Shown piece by piece: positions 38,566 through 46,706 of a stretch of 64,000 bases of DNA; within the stretch, counting starts at the first letter, position 1; each line of letters opens with the position of its first letter. Below the pieces are notes generated by a model. That model was not told the origin of the DNA. It did no database searches and was given only the letters and a program-made list of their open reading frames with translations. Source of the stretch: a candidate division WOR-1 bacterium RIFOXYB2_FULL_46_45 (GTDB lineage Bacteria > Margulisbacteria > WOR-1 > XYC2-FULL-46-14); NCBI GenBank assembly GCA_001771585.1, contig MEUE01000001.1, forward strand, positions 1-64,000, read 5' to 3'. Position numbers and translations under genes: made by a program.

Positions 38566-38662
38566 TTTCTTTTCCTCCTTTTTCCTCCTTCGTCTTTCAT
38601 GACTTCGGAGGATTTTTTAATTTCCTGAATTTATTTCGTACCCATTTTCAAAAAATTTCATA

Positions 38663-39856
38663 CTATTTTGAACCCAAAAAAGAAAACAGGATATAGGCCA
38701 ATGTTTGCGGATCAAAGGTCTTTTGGTCGCCCGAAAGCAGCTCTTCTCCGCATACCTCAATCAAGGGATGCTCCCTGCTAATAATTTCTCCGTTAAAGTT
38801 GACAAAACGCAGGACGCTCTCCGGTGGAAAGAGGGTATTTCCAACCACCGCCGTCAAATAACTGGAATCGTCGGCCTCGCCGCCGTTCAATCTTAAAACC
38901 CGCAATAATTCATCAACCATGTCGGAGGCCTTCATTCCTCTGGTTTCCGCGTCTTCGTACGAAGGGATTAAAAATACTTTTTGTGCGGAAGATTTCCTGA
39001 TCGCTTCCGCCATCCCCTTGATGTGGAGGGTTGAAAAGATGCTCGTCCACAAGCTGCCGATCGAATAAACCAAAAGATTCGCTTCTTCAATCGCTTTCCT
39101 GGCTCCCTCAAAAATTTGCGGTTCAACTTTTTGCCGGCTTCTAAAATCAATATGCCAGAGGTCACGGACGGGACCGTTGGCCGCTGCAGTGATAGTGTGC
39201 TGTCCTTTTATTGTTTGTCCATCATTCATTCGACCGGCCAAAGTAACATTTTCCAAAGTCGCCGGGATTATTTCTCCTTTAACCGACAACAGCTCACAAT
39301 AGAAACTTATGGCCTCCGGAAGACTGTCGTTTAATAGATATAGTCCGGTTAAAAACAGATTGCCAACACTGGCACCCCTGGGATCAAATTTTTTCGCCGC
39401 TAATGTGCGGGAAGAATCAAAAGATCGTAATGCCGAGTTGAAGGCGTCCAGCCAGCAGTCAACAAGGTTGCTTCCGGAATGCTTAACGGCGGTTATCAAA
39501 GAATGTGTTCCATCTATTAGGGTTTCCAATTCTTTTTCGGCTGTTTCCAAAGAGTACTCTTTAGGCAAACGATGTTTCATTAATGCCAACAATTCCTTGT
39601 GTCCTCCGGTTTCTGAATCGGAAAGATCAATTAGACGGCTCCGGAAATCTCCAATCCCGGGAATATTTTTAAACAAATCCCTTATTGCTCCCGTGCTTCC
39701 ACCGTCATCCGCCGTATGAATAAGATAAGAGATATTGCTCGTATGTTTTGCCAATTCCATCGCCAGCGGTCGGCTTCCTGTTCCACCGGTAAAAAGGACT
39801 ATCGGACTTTGGAATTGCGCCGCAATCTTTCTTCCTACTTCTATTCGATTTATCAT
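38663..39856 (-). CDS. YvcK/CofD-family protein (GGTG-type, UPF0052)
   Basis: A 397-residue member of the CofD/YvcK family. The nucleotide/ligand-binding start VLFTGGTGSRPLA and HTADDGGSTG are diagnostic. GIGDFRSRLIDLSD, DPRGASVGNLFLTGLYL and YSIGSLWTSIF follow. YvcK of Bacillus binds UDP-N-acetylglucosamine and is needed for growth on gluconeogenic carbon sources and for wall synthesis, whereas CofD makes coenzyme F420. There are no F420 genes nearby and the neighbours are pgm and pgi, so a YvcK-like role is favoured. It is longer than typical YvcK (about 320 residues). Divergent from pfkA, whose promoter lies in the 91-bp gap. Confidence 0.72.
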   Translation of the reverse strand: MINRIEVGRKIAAQFQSPIVLFTGGTGSRPLAMELAKHTSNISYLIHTADDGGSTGAIRDLFKNIPGIGDFRSRLIDLSDSETGGHKELLALMKHRLPKEYSLETAEKELETLIDGTHSLITAVKHSGSNLVDCWLDAFNSALRSFDSSRTLAAKKFDPRGASVGNLFLTGLYLLNDSLPEAISFYCELLSVKGEIIPATLENVTLAGRMNDGQTIKGQHTITAAANGPVRDLWHIDFRSRQKVEPQIFEGARKAIEEANLLVYSIGSLWTSIFSTLHIKGMAEAIRKSSAQKVFLIPSYEDAETRGMKASDMVDELLRVLRLNGGEADDSSYLTAVVGNTLFPPESVLRFVNFNGEIISREHPLIEVCGEELLSGDQKTFDPQTLAYILFSFLGSK

Positions 39857-39891
39857 TGCTAGTCTTATTTCGTACGTTTTCCGGTTAAAAT

Positions 39892-39920
39892 TTCACTTTA
39901 TTTCTTAATTTTGCTATAAT
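39892..39920 (+). promoter_or_regulatory. Probable promoter of pfkA
   Basis: TTCACT and TATAAT with a 17-nt spacer, followed by a clear AGGAGGT ribosome site and the ATG at 39948. The -10 box is strong and the -35 box moderate. Confidence 0.55.
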
Positions 39921-39947
39921 TCAACCATATTCAGGAGGTAACAAAAT

Positions 39948-40928
39948 ATGCCCAAAAACAAAATCGATACAATCGCGGTCTTAACCCCGGGAGGAGACGC
40001 GCCGGGGATGAACACCGCCATTCGCGCGGTGGTCCGGACTGCCATTTATCACAATCTAAGAATTTTCGGGATCCAGAAAGGATGGTACGGCTTGACCACC
40101 GGCCAGATCGAAGAGTTAAATTTAAAATCAGTCGGCGGGATTATCAATAAAGGGGGAACGATCCTCCATACCCACCGCTGTCCAGAATTTAAAGATTCCC
40201 GGGTGCGCCAAACCGGTTATAAAAACCTGGCCGAACATGGAATCGACGGGCTGGTCGTTATCGGCGGCGACGGTTCGCTTGCCGCCGCTAACGTTGTCGC
40301 TAAAGAGACCGAATTAAACGTTGTTCATATCCCCGCCAGCATCGACAACGACATCAGCTTAACCGATTATACGATCGGCTTTGACACCGCGGTCAATACC
40401 GCGCTCGATGCGATCGACAAGATCAGGGACACCGCCACCTCTCACGAGCGGGTCTTTGTGGTTGAAGTGATGGGAAGGAAACACGGCATCCTGGCGCTTG
40501 AAATCGGGCTGGTCAGCGGCGCGGAGTCAATTATTATTCCCGAAGTAAAATTTAATATTGCGAAGACCGCGGAAAAGATCAAAGAGGGGAGGGAGCGGGG
40601 AAAATCAAGTTTTATCATCGTGGTGGCCGAAGGGGCAATTTCTGCCATTGAATTCGCCAAAAAATTGAAAGGTAGAATCAAAAACATGGATATCAGGATC
40701 AGCGTTCTGGGGCATGTACAAAGGGGCGGCTCTCCAACCGCCATTTCACGAGAGCTGGCCTGTAAAATGGGAGCCAACGCGGTTGAAGCTCTGATTGAAG
40801 GTAAAAACTGTCTTATGATGGCAGCCAGGTCGGAGAATATCTGTCCGGTTCCGTTTAAGGATGTTTTGAAACATAAGAAGACCGCCGATCTTAGCCAGTT
40901 GAAGCTGGCCGAGATGCTGGCGATTTAG
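39948..40928 (+). CDS. pfkA: 6-phosphofructokinase, ATP-type signature
   Basis: Phosphofructokinase of 326 residues, making fructose 1,6-bisphosphate. GGDAPGMN is the nucleotide loop. Donor choice is read from GGDGS (106-110) and PASIDND (129-135): Gly in GGDGS and a small residue before the catalytic SIDND match ATP enzymes, whereas PPi enzymes have GGDD and PKTxDND. TIGFDTA, the fructose-6-phosphate motif MGRKHG and LGHVQRGG complete the family set. AGGAGGT lies 8 nt before the ATG. A second phosphofructokinase with the opposite signature lies 2.4 kb away, which suggests a split of catabolic and reversible roles. Confidence 0.9.
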   Translation: MPKNKIDTIAVLTPGGDAPGMNTAIRAVVRTAIYHNLRIFGIQKGWYGLTTGQIEELNLKSVGGIINKGGTILHTHRCPEFKDSRVRQTGYKNLAEHGIDGLVVIGGDGSLAAANVVAKETELNVVHIPASIDNDISLTDYTIGFDTAVNTALDAIDKIRDTATSHERVFVVEVMGRKHGILALEIGLVSGAESIIIPEVKFNIAKTAEKIKEGRERGKSSFIIVVAEGAISAIEFAKKLKGRIKNMDIRISVLGHVQRGGSPTAISRELACKMGANAVEALIEGKNCLMMAARSENICPVPFKDVLKHKKTADLSQLKLAEMLAI

Positions 40929-40968
40929 CACTGAAATTTTTTGCTATATATTTCGATAAATATGTAGC

Positions 40969-42384
40969 ATGAGCATAATTGTAAATAGATATGGTTTGCC
41001 TAAAAGGGAAATAGCTCACCTAATATTTTCAAACGAGTCAAATAAAGCAGACGATTCACTTATACAACGGATAGTTATGCCTTTTCATCAAAATGGAACT
41101 TTTTTTATTGGAGAAAGAGCAAACAATCCTCCTTATATTCGAGGTGAAAAGAATGAAGGATTTCTTCCTTGGGCTAGAGAAGTGACTCTTCAGGACCTAG
41201 AGCTATTAGAAATGAGTAAAGAGTTGTCTGGAATAAGTCTTTCCGAAGGAGATAGGGTATTAGTTGCCGATGCAGTTGCTAATTCTCTTACTTACTCAGA
41301 TGTTGATGGCGTTCCAATTGCAGATAAAATACCTAATCAAAACTATATTGATTATGTAAGAAGATCAATAGGCTTATTATTATTTAATGATGTTAATAAG
41401 GAGTTTGATTCTGAAAAAGAGTATAACTCTCTAGGGAGAGCGGTCGTTTTATCTGTTGTAGAAAAACTAGAAAAAGAGAAACTAGAAAATCTTATGGTTT
41501 ATGCAATTCTTGCCGGAGTAATTGGACTCGATATTAAATGTTCTTTTTGTGCTGCTTCAACTTTTGATAGAAAAGGGTCTATTTGGTTAGGATGCTATGA
41601 CTCTCATGATTCCGCTGTAGAGGGAGTAATTCTTGATTTAAGAAGAAGGATATCGCAATTTGATACACTTTTGTTTGACTGGAATAAATATCATTCATTG
41701 GTTTTAGAAAATCCTTGTATGCTAACTTTTTTCCCTGATGATATTCCAGAAACAATATTTGATCTGTATCAATTACAAAAGCAAATGCTTTTTAATCCGC
41801 AACTTAGAGTACAGGTGATACCAAGAGGAGGTAGATTTCATAATGATGCCTCTTTTGAAGATACTATGGGCCTACTTGATGAACCAATATTTTCAGATCT
41901 CGGAAGATTTATGAATGAGGGGCGTCTAGTTGTTTCTCCTCATGGCCCTAAAAATGGAGGGCTTGATTTAACCAAATTATCAAGAGAGGCAGCAGAGCTC
42001 GTCCTTGCTTCAGATGTATTGTATATAAAAGGTTCGCGTTCCTATGAGTTGGCGGCAACCGGGATCAGAATTCCGACATTTTTTGCACAAACAGTTTCAA
42101 GAGAGTTTTCAGAATCAGTTATTGGTGTTGATGCAAATAAAATGTTACCAGCTTTACAATATGTACATGCTTTTCCTGGATTTTGGGGTTTTAGAAACAG
42201 AAATAATAACGAAGGATGGACTTCTGATATGACGGCAATTCAAAGTTCTCGTTTTATTCAGTCAGCACCCTTTGCTCGTTATGCTGATCAATATGGAGGA
42301 GTGGATGCGCTATCTCTTAGGATAATGGATAGATCTATCCAAGAAGGGATTCCACCACATTTAATAGAATTATGCATTTTGTAA
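40969..42384 (+). CDS. DUF89/ARMT1-like putative metal-dependent phosphatase
   Basis: A 471-residue protein whose C-terminal half resembles the DUF89 damage-control phosphatase family. DDIPETIFD at 257-265 replaces the usual DNAGE. NDASFED follows at 292-298, and then SDVLYIKGSRSYE (Lys354) in place of the usual D-x-x-x-x-KGxxNxE. Two of the three expected metal ligands are kept and the Asn of the first motif is Asp, so the metal site may be altered. The N-terminal part is mostly helical and unassigned. DUF89 enzymes hydrolyse damaged sugar phosphates. Here the gene is AT-rich unlike its neighbours, has no Shine-Dalgarno, and overlaps a radical-SAM gene by 13 nt, so the two should work together. 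Substrate unknown. Confidence 0.55.
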   Translation: MSIIVNRYGLPKREIAHLIFSNESNKADDSLIQRIVMPFHQNGTFFIGERANNPPYIRGEKNEGFLPWAREVTLQDLELLEMSKELSGISLSEGDRVLVADAVANSLTYSDVDGVPIADKIPNQNYIDYVRRSIGLLLFNDVNKEFDSEKEYNSLGRAVVLSVVEKLEKEKLENLMVYAILAGVIGLDIKCSFCAASTFDRKGSIWLGCYDSHDSAVEGVILDLRRRISQFDTLLFDWNKYHSLVLENPCMLTFFPDDIPETIFDLYQLQKQMLFNPQLRVQVIPRGGRFHNDASFEDTMGLLDEPIFSDLGRFMNEGRLVVSPHGPKNGGLDLTKLSREAAELVLASDVLYIKGSRSYELAATGIRIPTFFAQTVSREFSESVIGVDANKMLPALQYVHAFPGFWGFRNRNNNEGWTSDMTAIQSSRFIQSAPFARYADQYGGVDALSLRIMDRSIQEGIPPHLIELCIL

Positions 42385-43367
42385 AAGGAACAGCATCATT
42401 ATATAGGCCAATATTGTTATCATTGATTAGGTCAAGATCTCTTTCTGGATTGCCTTTATATGTCGATGTTCATCCTACAACAAGGTGTAACTTGGAATGC
42501 CGCTGGTGTGTTAACAAAACAAATAAAGATACCGCGGCTTCGGAAACAATGAATGATGTTAATATTCCTATGTATTTAACTAAGCTATTGGAGCCTCGTC
42601 CCAATAGTCCTTCCTATTCTCCCAAAAGAATTCATTTTTGTGGCGGAGAACCATTATTAAGACGATCCGTTGTATTAGCCGGAATACGTTTTCTTGAAGG
42701 AAAAGATATTGCTGTCTCTCTTGTAACCAATGGAACATTATTAATCCAGGAAGTTAGACTGGCTGTTTTGGGCGTTGAATCCCTACAGGTTAGCATAGAT
42801 GCTCAGGACCGCGAAACTTACGCCAGATTAAAAAGGGGAGATTATTTTGAGCAGGTTCTAAGAAACTTAGAAGCTTTAGCTAATTTAAGATCTAAGTCAA
42901 ATTCATCTTTGCGTCTCGTAGTTAATTACGTTTTGTGCAGAGATAATATAAATGCCCTTCATCCCTTTTTAACGCGGCTTTCAAATATTGGAGTTGATAA
43001 AATACAATTTAGAACCGATTTGACTGCTGATTTAGAAACTCAAAGAGCTTTACTTCAGGAAGTAATTGGCCTAAAGTATGAAGCTCCATTATCGGTAATA
43101 ATTAAGTCTCCCGACACTCCAGTTACTAGAGATTCTTTTGACAATTGCTTGGCCCGTTTTATTTGGATTGTTTTGGGATCGGATTTATCTATTTATCCTT
43201 GTGCCCATACGGTAGCCAGAGGTTTTCAAATGGGAAGTTTAATTGACTCTAATCTTTTTGAAGTTTTAGAAAAAAACATTAAATCCCCAAACCCCAATTG
43301 TTTGAGGATTTGTCCCTCTACTTGTGGAAATATCAATCTCCTAGGGCAGGAGATTTTAGATCAATAA
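42372..43367 (+). CDS. Radical SAM enzyme with SPASM-like C-terminal cysteines
   Basis: A 331-residue radical SAM protein. The cluster motif is Cys39-x3-Cys43-x2-Cys46 in RCNLECRWC. GGEPLL and VTNGTLL bind S-adenosylmethionine. Five further cysteines (259, 277, 310, 314, 318) sit in a SPASM/twitch-like arrangement, expected to hold auxiliary iron-sulfur clusters. SPASM enzymes usually modify peptides or proteins. No small precursor-peptide gene is visible: the gap upstream of the partner gene is 40 bp and the downstream gene is convergent with a 7-nt overlap. The DUF89-like partner, or something encoded elsewhere, could be the substrate. AT-rich composition matches the partner and suggests joint acquisition. 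Confidence 0.85.
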   Translation: MHFVKGTASLYRPILLSLIRSRSLSGLPLYVDVHPTTRCNLECRWCVNKTNKDTAASETMNDVNIPMYLTKLLEPRPNSPSYSPKRIHFCGGEPLLRRSVVLAGIRFLEGKDIAVSLVTNGTLLIQEVRLAVLGVESLQVSIDAQDRETYARLKRGDYFEQVLRNLEALANLRSKSNSSLRLVVNYVLCRDNINALHPFLTRLSNIGVDKIQFRTDLTADLETQRALLQEVIGLKYEAPLSVIIKSPDTPVTRDSFDNCLARFIWIVLGSDLSIYPCAHTVARGFQMGSLIDSNLFEVLEKNIKSPNPNCLRICPSTCGNINLLGQEILDQ

Positions 43368-44569
43368 AACTCCACCGCGTCTTTCATTGCAAGGAGCTGG
43401 TTATCCGCAGGAATAAAGGCGCCGCCTTTGACTTCCAATAAGTTGTTCGCGACGATTTTATCCGCCTGAAGGCCGGGATAGGTCCCAAACTTTGAATCCC
43501 GGATAAATCCAAAGATCGCATCTCCGAATCTTAAACCCAGCAGGCGGTCGGCAACATGGGCCACTCCGCCGCGGATGGCGTGGCCGCAGTTCTGCAGGCG
43601 GTATTCAATCCCTTTAGTATGTTTTTCCAATAGGGCATAAATATATTCCCCAATTCCACCCAGTTGCTCATTTCCAAAAGAATCGAGTTTCTTGGGTAAC
43701 GCGTGCCGGGCTTTGATCATGGCGTATTTTGGGTCGGCTAAAACATCGTCCAATAACTTTTGGTTGCTGTCGTTAATTTCTTTTGGGTAACTCTTGTCAA
43801 AGAGGCGGGATCCTTCAGACGTTACCACGACACAATAATTCTGATAGGCCATCGCCTTTTCAACCTTTTTGATAACCTGGCGCATGTCAACCGTTTCTTC
43901 CGGAAGAAGGACAATATCTGCTCCTCCGGCAATTCCGGCATGAAGCGCGACCCAGCCGGCATGCCGTCCCATTAGTTCTATGACAAAACAGCGGTTGTGG
44001 GAGCGGACGGTCGTCATAATATTCTCAATAAAATGGACCGATTCGATCACCGCCGACTCAAAACCATACGTCCTCTCGGTGCCAAAAACATCGTTATCCA
44101 TGGTTTTGGGAGCCCCAAGCATCGGGAAAGAAAATTGTTTCCCCAGTTTTCCGGCGGCGCCAAGGGTATCATCTCCGCCTAAAACAACCAAACAATCAAT
44201 CCCAAGCTTCTTTAGATTTTCCATCGCCTTTTCGGGGGCTTTCGCTTCAATATTTGCCTTTGAAAAGAGATTGGTGCGGGAGGATTTGATGATTGTCCCG
44301 GAAACCTTATAGCTGTCTTTTAAATCTTCGGTTTTTAATGGACGAAGGATTTTATCCTTTTCGGTATCGGGATTTCTGGTTAGTGCTTTCCATCCTTCCA
44401 GCAGGCCGATTAACTCCATCTTTTCATCGGCCGGAAGCGACTGGTTTGCCTGATTGATCCTGCGCAGTAGTCCGTAGATTACGGCATTGTGTCCGGCGCA
44501 ATCCCCGCCGCCGGTTAGGATTCCGATTCTTTTGATGTTAATTTCTTTTCCCTGAAACTTGACTCTCAT
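43361..44569 (-). CDS. pfp: Phosphofructokinase, PPi-type signature
   Basis: A 402-residue phosphofructokinase. GGGDCAGHN is the nucleotide-loop equivalent. GGDDT at 131-135 and PKTMDND with Lys155 are the two classic markers of pyrophosphate-dependent enzymes (Asp for Gly, Lys for Gly). TYGFESAV, MGRHAGW and a fructose-6-phosphate-binding region GYxxRG-like (GHAIRGG) follow. Such enzymes work reversibly and save ATP, common in anaerobes. It is the third gene of a tpiA-fba-pfp operon, 4 nt after fba. It converges on the radical-SAM gene with a 7-nt overlap. Confidence 0.88.
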   Translation of the reverse strand: MRVKFQGKEINIKRIGILTGGGDCAGHNAVIYGLLRRINQANQSLPADEKMELIGLLEGWKALTRNPDTEKDKILRPLKTEDLKDSYKVSGTIIKSSRTNLFSKANIEAKAPEKAMENLKKLGIDCLVVLGGDDTLGAAGKLGKQFSFPMLGAPKTMDNDVFGTERTYGFESAVIESVHFIENIMTTVRSHNRCFVIELMGRHAGWVALHAGIAGGADIVLLPEETVDMRQVIKKVEKAMAYQNYCVVVTSEGSRLFDKSYPKEINDSNQKLLDDVLADPKYAMIKARHALPKKLDSFGNEQLGGIGEYIYALLEKHTKGIEYRLQNCGHAIRGGVAHVADRLLGLRFGDAIFGFIRDSKFGTYPGLQADKIVANNLLEVKGGAFIPADNQLLAMKDAVEFY

Positions 44570-44573
44570 CTTG

Positions 44574-45548
44574 TTACGCCCTCCCTGCCGATCCTAAAAC
44601 ATTTTGATTTTTATGGACAAGAAGTTTCTTTAATTCATCGCGGGCAGGCCCAAGATATTTCCTGGGGTCAAACTCGGCCGGCTTTTCCGCAAAAACTTTC
44701 CTGATAACTCCGGTGACGACTAATCTTCCGTCGGAATCGATATTGATTTTGCAGACGGCCGATTTTGCCGCTTCGCGCAGCTGTTCTTCGGGAACTCCGA
44801 CTGCTCCCTTCATCGCCCCGCCGAATTTATTGACCATCTCAACATATTCCTGCGGAACAGAAGATGCTCCGTGAAGAACAATCGGGAAACCGGGCAGTTT
44901 TTTTTCAATTTCTTTTAAGATGTCAAAACGGAGCGGGGGGACCGGTTGTCCGGGCTTAAACTTATAAGCTCCGTGAGATGTTCCAATTGATATTGCCAAA
45001 GAATCAACACCGGTTCTTTTTACAAAATCCTCAACCTGCTTGGGATCGGTATAAGTATGTTGTTCGGCTTTAACGTCATCTTCAATTCCGGCCAAAACTC
45101 CAAGCTCACCTTCAACCGTTACATCAAAAGGGTGGGCGAATTCAACCACCTTTTTGGTTAAAGCGATGTTTTCTTCGTAAGGATGGGCGGAGCCGTCGAT
45201 CATGACGGAAGAAAATCCTGTCTCGATACAAGATTTGCACAATTCAAAGGTGTCTCCGTGGTCTAGGTGAAGGCAGATTGGAATATTGCTCTTCAGGTCG
45301 TTTCTGACCATTTGAACCGCGCCTTCAGCCATATAACGGAGCAGGGTCTGGTTGGCATACTTTCTGGCACCGGATGATACCTGGATAATTACCGGTGATC
45401 CGCTCTCCGCGCAGGCGCCGACAATTGCCTGCAGCTGTTCCATATTATTAAAGTTGTATGCCGGAATTGCATACTTCCCCTCCATTGCCTTTTTGAACAT
45501 TTCCCTGGTATTTACGAGTCCGAGTTTCTTGTATAACGCTTCTGACAT
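44574..45548 (-). CDS. fba: Fructose-bisphosphate aldolase, class II
   Basis: Zinc-dependent aldolase, 324 residues, splitting fructose 1,6-bisphosphate into the two triose phosphates. It has PAYNFNNMEQLQAI at the start, the zinc-ligand motif HLDHGD, DGSAHPYEENI, EGELGVLAG, GTSHGAYKF with a second His ligand, and LHGASSVP. Sequence style matches the Fba/TagA-type class IIB group. GGAGG precedes the start. It follows tpiA after 18 nt and precedes the PPi-type phosphofructokinase, so substrates and products of neighbouring genes connect directly. Confidence 0.94.
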   Translation of the reverse strand: MSEALYKKLGLVNTREMFKKAMEGKYAIPAYNFNNMEQLQAIVGACAESGSPVIIQVSSGARKYANQTLLRYMAEGAVQMVRNDLKSNIPICLHLDHGDTFELCKSCIETGFSSVMIDGSAHPYEENIALTKKVVEFAHPFDVTVEGELGVLAGIEDDVKAEQHTYTDPKQVEDFVKRTGVDSLAISIGTSHGAYKFKPGQPVPPLRFDILKEIEKKLPGFPIVLHGASSVPQEYVEMVNKFGGAMKGAVGVPEEQLREAAKSAVCKINIDSDGRLVVTGVIRKVFAEKPAEFDPRKYLGPARDELKKLLVHKNQNVLGSAGRA

Positions 45549-45566
45549 TTTTGAATCCTCCTTTTT

Positions 45567-46304
45567 TTAATATTTTACTATTGCCGCAAAATCTTCTGCT
45601 TTAAGGGAGGCGCCGCCGATTAGTCCGCCGTCAATATCCTCTTTGGCCATCAGTTCTTTAACATTTCCCGGATTCATCGATCCGCCGTATAAAATACGGA
45701 CGGTATCTTTAACTTCCGCGGGAAGCAGTCCGCGAATGAAAGCGTGGACTTCTTCAGCTTGTTCCGGAGAGGCGGTTTTTCCTGTTCCAATCGCCCACAC
45801 AGGTTCATAGGCAATAGTCGTTAGTAGTAATTCGTCAGTTGTTAGTCCGTTGATTCCACCCTTAAGTTGAGTTTCAACCACTTTCTTTGTTACATCTTTT
45901 TCTCTCTCTTCAAGTGTCTCGCCAACACAAATGATCGGAAGCAGTCTATATTTTAAGGCCGCCTTTACTCTTTTGTTTACCGTTTCGTCGGTCTCGCCAA
46001 AATACTGCCTTCGCTCGGAATGACCGATGATTACGTATTTGCATCCTGCGGCTTTGAGCATTGGTCCGGAGACTTCTCCGGTATATGCCCCTTTCTCTTC
46101 CCAAAAAATATTCTGGGCTCCGAGCATTATATTGGTTCCGGCTATCGCATCCGCAACCGGTTTTAAGGCGGGGTAGGTGGGACAAACTAAAATCTCTCTA
46201 TCGTCGACTCCTTTCACTTTTTCCGCCAATTCGGATACCAAAGCAACCGACTCGTCAATCGTCTTGTTCATTTTCCAGTTTCCGGCCAACAAAGGTTTGC
46301 GCAT
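45567..46304 (-). CDS. tpiA: Triosephosphate isomerase
   Basis: TIM, 245 residues, interconverting the two triose phosphates. Active-site elements are NWKMNK with Lys11, the electrophile His in GHSERRQYFGE, the catalytic base Glu in AYEPVWAIGTGKTA, and the phosphate-binding LYGGSMNPGN and DGGLIGGASL. Length is normal. Just before AYEPVW the codons for GLTTDELLLTT are formed by a five-unit heptamer array (45815-45849) that keeps the usual helix length. AAGGAG precedes the ATG. First gene of the tpiA-fba-pfp operon; promoter at 46406-46433. Confidence 0.96.
   Translation of the reverse strand: MRKPLLAGNWKMNKTIDESVALVSELAEKVKGVDDREILVCPTYPALKPVADAIAGTNIMLGAQNIFWEEKGAYTGEVSGPMLKAAGCKYVIIGHSERRQYFGETDETVNKRVKAALKYRLLPIICVGETLEEREKDVTKKVVETQLKGGINGLTTDELLLTTIAYEPVWAIGTGKTASPEQAEEVHAFIRGLLPAEVKDTVRILYGGSMNPGNVKELMAKEDIDGGLIGGASLKAEDFAAIVKY
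45815..45849. repeat. Heptamer array inside tpiA
   Basis: Plus-strand units TAGTCGT, TAGTAGT, AATTCGT, CAGTTGT, TAGTCCG. Shifted by one base the units read AGTCGTT and AGTTGTT, close to AGTCGTA and AGTTGTA of the array at 27033-27067. Confidence 0.72.
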
Positions 46305-46706
46305 TTATAAAACTCCTTTTCTATTTTTTAAAGATGATCCTCACCATCAACTCCTCTCCCTGAGAAAGAGGAAAATCCCGAGCGGAGTCAAGGGACGGAA
46401 CTTTTATTATAGCAAATAATTTATAATATGTAAGCAGAATATCAGAATATACGGCTTACGCGCGCAAGATTTTCACTATAAATCCCGATATATAGATTGA
46501 TGAAGATTAAGCCAATATTCTATCGGGTAAAGATAGAATGATCCTAGAGCGGGTACAAAATTTAATTAAATAAAGTGGTGATGGTCGGGATATGTTTTTA
46601 CTTTCCCGTCGCAGATATAAAAAAAGGTATTTAAAAAAAATATTGCATGAAATGATGATTTTAAAACGATAAGTATTTAGGACACTTCCAAAGAGGAGGA
46701 AAAGAA
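46305..46706. other. 402-bp divergent intergenic region
   Basis: Besides the tpiA promoter and a weak CCTCT/AGAGG hairpin in its leader, this stretch is AT-rich and shows no reading frame, tRNA or repeat array that I can support. A rightward promoter for 46707 must lie here; TTGCAT near 46645 is a possible -35, but no convincing -10 follows. Confidence 0.5.
46406..46433 (-). promoter_or_regulatory. Promoter of the tpiA-fba-pfp operon
   Basis: On the minus strand TTACAT and TATAAT with a 16-nt spacer. The leader of about 95 nt includes a small stem formed by CCTCT and AGAGG around the run CTTTCTCAGGG. Confidence 0.6.

Noticed and set aside
38570-38662. Terminator after the YvcK-like gene
   Set aside because: Only a short CCTCC/GGAGG pairing with a long loop and no adjacent T-run on that strand; not convincing.
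38663-39856. CofD (F420 biosynthesis) as the function of the GGTG-type protein
   Set aside because: No F420 genes are nearby and the sugar-phosphate context supports a YvcK-like role.
46434-46706. Small RNA or tRNA in the long intergenic region before the phosphoesterase
   Set aside because: No cloverleaf, conserved box or terminator could be recognised; only AT-rich sequence.
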